Assembly: GCF_004363245.1 (NCBI RefSeq)
Contig: NZ_SNYV01000018.1
Coordinates: forward strand, 186,001 to 250,000
Origin: Sphingobacterium yanglingense
GTDB lineage: Bacteria > Bacteroidota > Bacteroidia > Sphingobacteriales > Sphingobacteriaceae
DNA length: 64,000 bases
Reading direction: 5' to 3'
The notes under the pieces were generated by a model that did no database searches, had not been told where the DNA came from, and was given only the letters and a program-made list of their open reading frames with translations. Numbering within the stretch: the first letter of the stretch is position 1; every line of letters starts with the position of its first letter. Shown one piece after another: positions 61,200 through 64,000 of this stretch. The position numbers were made by a program, and so were the translations under genes.

Positions 61200-62249
61200 T
61201 TAAATAATAAGCATTGCGTCGCCGTAGCTGTAAAAACGGTATTTCTCTTTGACAGCTACCTCATAAGCATTCATTACATTTTCATAACCACCAAATGCTG
61301 CAATCATTACCAATAATGTCGACTCTGGCGTATGGAAGTTCGTGATCATTGAGTTTGCTATACTGAACTCATATGGCGGATAGATAAACTTACTCGTCCA
61401 ATCTGTCCCTGGTTTAAGGTGTCTGTCTGCTGATACAGATGATTCGATCGCACGCATGGAGGTTGTACCTACAGCACATATGCGACGCTTGTCATCGATA
61501 GCACGGTTTACTCTATTTGCAGCTTCATCAGTAATGATAAATTGCTCGGAGTCCATTTTGTGTTTTGTTAAATCTTCTACCTCTACGGTTCGGAATGTTC
61601 CCAAGCCTATGTGTAGGGTGATCTCTGCAAAGTCAACTCCCTTAAGTTCTAGACGTTTCATCAATTCCCGAGAGAAGTGAAGACCTGCTGTAGGAGCAGC
61701 TACCGCACCTTCGTTTTTTGCGTAGATGGTTTGGTAACGGAATTTATCTTCTGGAGTTGCCTTACGTTTAATGTATTTTGGTAGCGGTGTCTCTCCCAAT
61801 ATTTCGATGTTACGACGGAATTCTTCGTCTGTACCTTCAAAAAGGAAGCGGATAGTACGACCTCTAGATGTTGTGTTGTCAACAACCTCAGCAACTAATA
61901 AATCGTCGTCACCAAAATAAAGTTTGTTCCCTACACGGATTTTGCGGGCCGGATCTACCAATACATCCCACAGTCTTAACTCTCTGTTGAGTTCACGTAG
62001 AAGGAATACTTCAATGGTAGCACCTGTTTTCTCTTTATTCCCGTACATGCGGGCCGGGAAAACTTTGGTGTCGTTCAATATCATCACGTCTTTATCATCA
62101 AAATAATCTAAGACGTCTTTAAAGATTTTATGCTCAATCTTACCTGTATCTTTATGTAAGACCATTAAACGTGATTCGTCACGTTGTTCAGATGGCTCGG
62201 ATGCCAACAGAGATTCAGGTAAGTTGAATTTAAATTGTGATAATTTCAT
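61200..62249 (-). CDS. queA: tRNA preQ1(34) S-adenosylmethionine ribosyltransferase-isomerase
   Basis: A 349-residue enzyme that moves the ribosyl part of SAM onto preQ1 in tRNA, making epoxyqueuosine. It starts MKLSQFKFNLPESLLASEPS and contains FPARMYGNKEKTGATIEVFL, GAVAAPTAGLHFSRELMKRL and ICAVGTTSMRAIESS. The start at 62249 gives the usual length; an upstream ATG would add 19 unlike residues. The last residues end at 61200. Confidence 0.95.
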   Translation of the reverse strand: MKLSQFKFNLPESLLASEPSEQRDESRLMVLHKDTGKIEHKIFKDVLDYFDDKDVMILNDTKVFPARMYGNKEKTGATIEVFLLRELNRELRLWDVLVDPARKIRVGNKLYFGDDDLLVAEVVDNTTSRGRTIRFLFEGTDEEFRRNIEILGETPLPKYIKRKATPEDKFRYQTIYAKNEGAVAAPTAGLHFSRELMKRLELKGVDFAEITLHIGLGTFRTVEVEDLTKHKMDSEQFIITDEAANRVNRAIDDKRRICAVGTTSMRAIESSVSADRHLKPGTDWTSKFIYPPYEFSIANSMITNFHTPESTLLVMIAAFGGYENVMNAYEVAVKEKYRFYSYGDAMLII

Positions 62250-62454
62250 GTGCAAACAGTATTTATGTGTTTTAACAGTCCTCAGTAGGGCTAAAAAAGC
62301 ACACAAAGGTATGCATTTTTATTGGGATTAGTGGTAAATTCTTTTGCCAGTTCCCTTTTTTCTGTTATAAGGAGGAATGGGGATTTGATCGAAAAAAAAG
62401 GCGGTGTGGACAATCCCATTTTGATTAGGCTAGGTATGTAGGGAGTTGTAGATA

Positions 62455-62486
62455 ATAGAAGCTCCCTTCTAGGAGGGAGCTTCTAT
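62455..62486. terminator. Bidirectional terminator-like hairpin after the aminotransferase
   Basis: ATAGAAGCTCCCT / AGGGAGCTTCTAT, 13-bp perfect arms with a 6-base loop, immediately downstream of the aminotransferase stop on the minus strand. Confidence 0.8.
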
Positions 62487-62491
62487 ATTAT

Positions 62492-63697
62492 TTAAGCGAG
62501 TTTTGCTAATGCTTCTTTTATTCTACGGAGAGCTTCTTTAAGGTTTTCGTCTGAAGCCGCATAGGATAGTCGGATATAGTTATCATTACCAAACGAGTTC
62601 CCGTCTACAGTAGCAACATGCCCCTGATTAAGTAAGTACAATGCGAGGTCTCCTGAGTTTTTAATGATATTACCATCTTGGTCTTTTTTTCCAAAGAACG
62701 AACTGATCTCTGGGAAGAAATAGAAAGCTCCTTCAGGGAGATTGGTTTTAACACCGGGTATATCATTTAATAAGTCGTAAACCAATTGACGTCTGCGTGC
62801 GAAGGCTTCTTTCATTTTGTTTACACTCTCAAGACCACCTTCATAAGCTGCAATACCTGCACGTTGCGCTATAGAGCAAGTACCAGAGGTAGTCTGTCCT
62901 TGCATCTTGTCATTGGCCGCAGCAATTTCTTTACTTGCAGCAATGTATCCCAAACGCCAACCTGTCATAGCAAAGGCTTTTGAAAAACCATTTACAATGA
63001 TCACACGGTCTTTGATGCTTGAGAACTGAGCGATAGATTCGTGTTTGTCTATAAAGTTGATATGCTCGTATATCTCATCCGAAATGATGAATATATTGGG
63101 GTGTTTTTCAAAAACTTTGGCTAATGCTTCCAATTCAGCCTTACTGTATACCGAACCGGTAGGATTGCAAGGGGAGGAGAACATAAAGATTTTGGTCTTA
63201 GGCGTTATAGCCGCTTCCAATTGTGTAGGTGTAATCTTGAAATTACTCTCGATATCCGTGTCGATAAAAACAGATTTTCCTTCTGCAAGGACCACCATTT
63301 CGGAGTAAGAGACCCAGTACGGGGTTGGGATGATTACCTCATCTCCAGGATTGATCAAGGTCAAAATAACATTGGACAAAGATTGTTTTGCACCTGTAGA
63401 TACAACAATCTGAGAAATGTCATAATCTAGTCCGTTTTCTTTTTTCAATTTGTCTACGATGGCCTTCCTTAACTCTGGGTATCCTGGTACGGGGGTATAT
63501 CTCGTATAGTTTTCATCCAAAGCGGTTTTGGCAGCTTCTTTAACATGATCTGGAGTGTTAAAGTCAGGCTCGCCAACGCTTAAACTGATTACATTTATGC
63601 CTTGTGCCGCTAGTTCACGACCTAATTTGGTCATTTTTAATGTAGCCGATTCGGAAAGGCTATTGATTCTATCTGATAAATATGATGTTGTGCTCAT
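62492..63697 (-). CDS. PLP-dependent aminotransferase (aspartate aminotransferase-like)
   Basis: A 401-residue class I aminotransferase. It has SLSVGEPDFNTPDHVKEAAK near the start, FSSPCNPTGSVYSKAELEAL in the middle (Asn of the PLP site), and the lysine motif NGFSKAFAMTGWRLGY (about 235-250). It ends with SYAASDENLKEALRRI. The type is aspA/aspartate or aromatic; substrate is most likely aspartate/2-oxoglutarate. It is preceded by an A/T-rich promoter region. Confidence 0.93.
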   Translation of the reverse strand: MSTTSYLSDRINSLSESATLKMTKLGRELAAQGINVISLSVGEPDFNTPDHVKEAAKTALDENYTRYTPVPGYPELRKAIVDKLKKENGLDYDISQIVVSTGAKQSLSNVILTLINPGDEVIIPTPYWVSYSEMVVLAEGKSVFIDTDIESNFKITPTQLEAAITPKTKIFMFSSPCNPTGSVYSKAELEALAKVFEKHPNIFIISDEIYEHINFIDKHESIAQFSSIKDRVIIVNGFSKAFAMTGWRLGYIAASKEIAAANDKMQGQTTSGTCSIAQRAGIAAYEGGLESVNKMKEAFARRRQLVYDLLNDIPGVKTNLPEGAFYFFPEISSFFGKKDQDGNIIKNSGDLALYLLNQGHVATVDGNSFGNDNYIRLSYAASDENLKEALRRIKEALAKLA

Positions 63698-63870
63698 GGT
63701 GATACAAATATATTATATATACTTCATTTTCAAACCTATTTTTTTGATAATTTCCAATAAAAACCGTCATAGATTTGTGAACTTATTAATAGGGAGTAAG
63801 CCTCTCCTATGAAGGAAGGTTCAGAGGGCTTGATGGTATGAAGTATAGTAATAATATTTGATGAAGTTAT

Positions 63871-64000
63871 TTATTTTTCATTCTCTAACTCTTTGCGGTA
63901 TAGTTCGATATGTTTTTCGATATCTGGAGGAAGATCTGGATAAGTGATATCCTTATATTTCTTTAGTTCTTCTAGGATGACTTGTGCGACAAGATAACGG
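63871..64000 (-). CDS. C-terminal end of a gene, possibly polyphosphate kinase 2
   Basis: The window ends inside this gene. The 42 visible codons read RYLVAQVILEELKKYKDITY, then PDLPPDIEKHIELYRKELEN, EK and stop. The pattern 'RYLVA..I...L.KY.DI..P.L' is what I remember from the end of Bacteroidota PPK2-type polyphosphate kinases, but a short tail cannot prove it. Confidence 0.4.
   Translation of the reverse strand, partial: RYLVAQVILEELKKYKDITYPDLPPDIEKHIELYRKELENEK

Noticed and set aside
1..64000. CRISPR arrays, rRNA genes, insertion-sequence transposases
   Set aside because: No regularly spaced short repeats, no rRNA-like blocks and no transposase motifs were seen; the only recombinase is the ICE integrase.

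Overview
The window looks like part of a Bacteroidota chromosome, most likely from the Sphingobacteriaceae (Sphingobacterium or Pedobacter-like). The reasons are the SusC/SusD pair with an ECF sigma factor and FecR, a Bacteroides-type tra operon (TraE to TraN), an RteC protein, promoters of the TTG-N19-TAnnTTTG kind, and housekeeping families common in that group (DUF2851, DUF4199). The assignment rests on gene content and sequence style read by eye; no search was run.

Layout. Positions 1-2430 are chromosome: small hypothetical genes, a lipoprotein and a VOC-fold protein. Positions 2608-48792 are an integrative and conjugative element (ICE) of about 46 kb, inserted in the 3' end of a tRNA-Lys(TTT) gene (48778-48850, minus strand). 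A 16-bp piece of the tRNA 3' end is repeated at the far side, and it occurs twice there (2461-2476 and 2608-2623). Positions 48851-64000 are chromosome again: prmC, ribD, DUF2851, an ankyrin protein, ubiX, a degenerate dihydroorotase, DUF4199, two glycosyltransferases, an MBL hydrolase, ispD, queA, an aminotransferase and the tail of a further gene.

Inside the ICE. The left arm (3162-4603) has small unknown genes, one frameshifted, and an excisionase-like helix-turn-helix protein. A long minus-strand operon (18601 down to 4104) encodes the mating apparatus: TraE, TraF, the TraG ATPase, three tandem TraI-like proteins, TraJ, TraK, TraL, TraM and TraN, then two DUF3945-like proteins. RteC follows upstream. 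Cargo 1 (19863-30330) is a trans-envelope signalling and uptake unit: sigma factor, FecR, SusC with an STN domain, SusD, a TlpA-type thioredoxin, a small secreted two-cysteine peptide, a MauE/DoxX-like membrane protein and an orphan STN-like protein. Positions 30390-31017 hold four consecutive hairpin-plus-terminator units that look like small RNAs. Cargo 2 (31664-33239) is a DGPF/YCII protein overlapping an ECF42-like sigma factor. A maintenance block follows (J-domain protein, a 162-aa protein, ParB). Cargo 3 (36929-40395, minus) is a putative three-gene defence operon: a Shedu-like nuclease with a receiver domain, a HEPN-like protein and a large cysteine-containing protein. The right arm carries a papain-like small protein, a zinc-less primase-like protein, the mobilisation genes (MobA-like, relaxase, coupling protein), a RadC-like protein and the tyrosine integrase next to the tRNA.

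How it works together. The integrase would recombine the tRNA-end repeats to excise the element. The MobA-like protein and relaxase would nick at an origin probably just upstream of 42651, the coupling protein would hand the DNA to the TraG-powered channel, and RteC probably controls excision or transfer. The defence operon and the SusCD/redox unit are passengers. The best candidates for undescribed biology are the receiver-Shedu/HEPN operon with the nested palindromes beside it, the secreted-peptide/MauE/TlpA unit, and the tandem small-RNA-like units.
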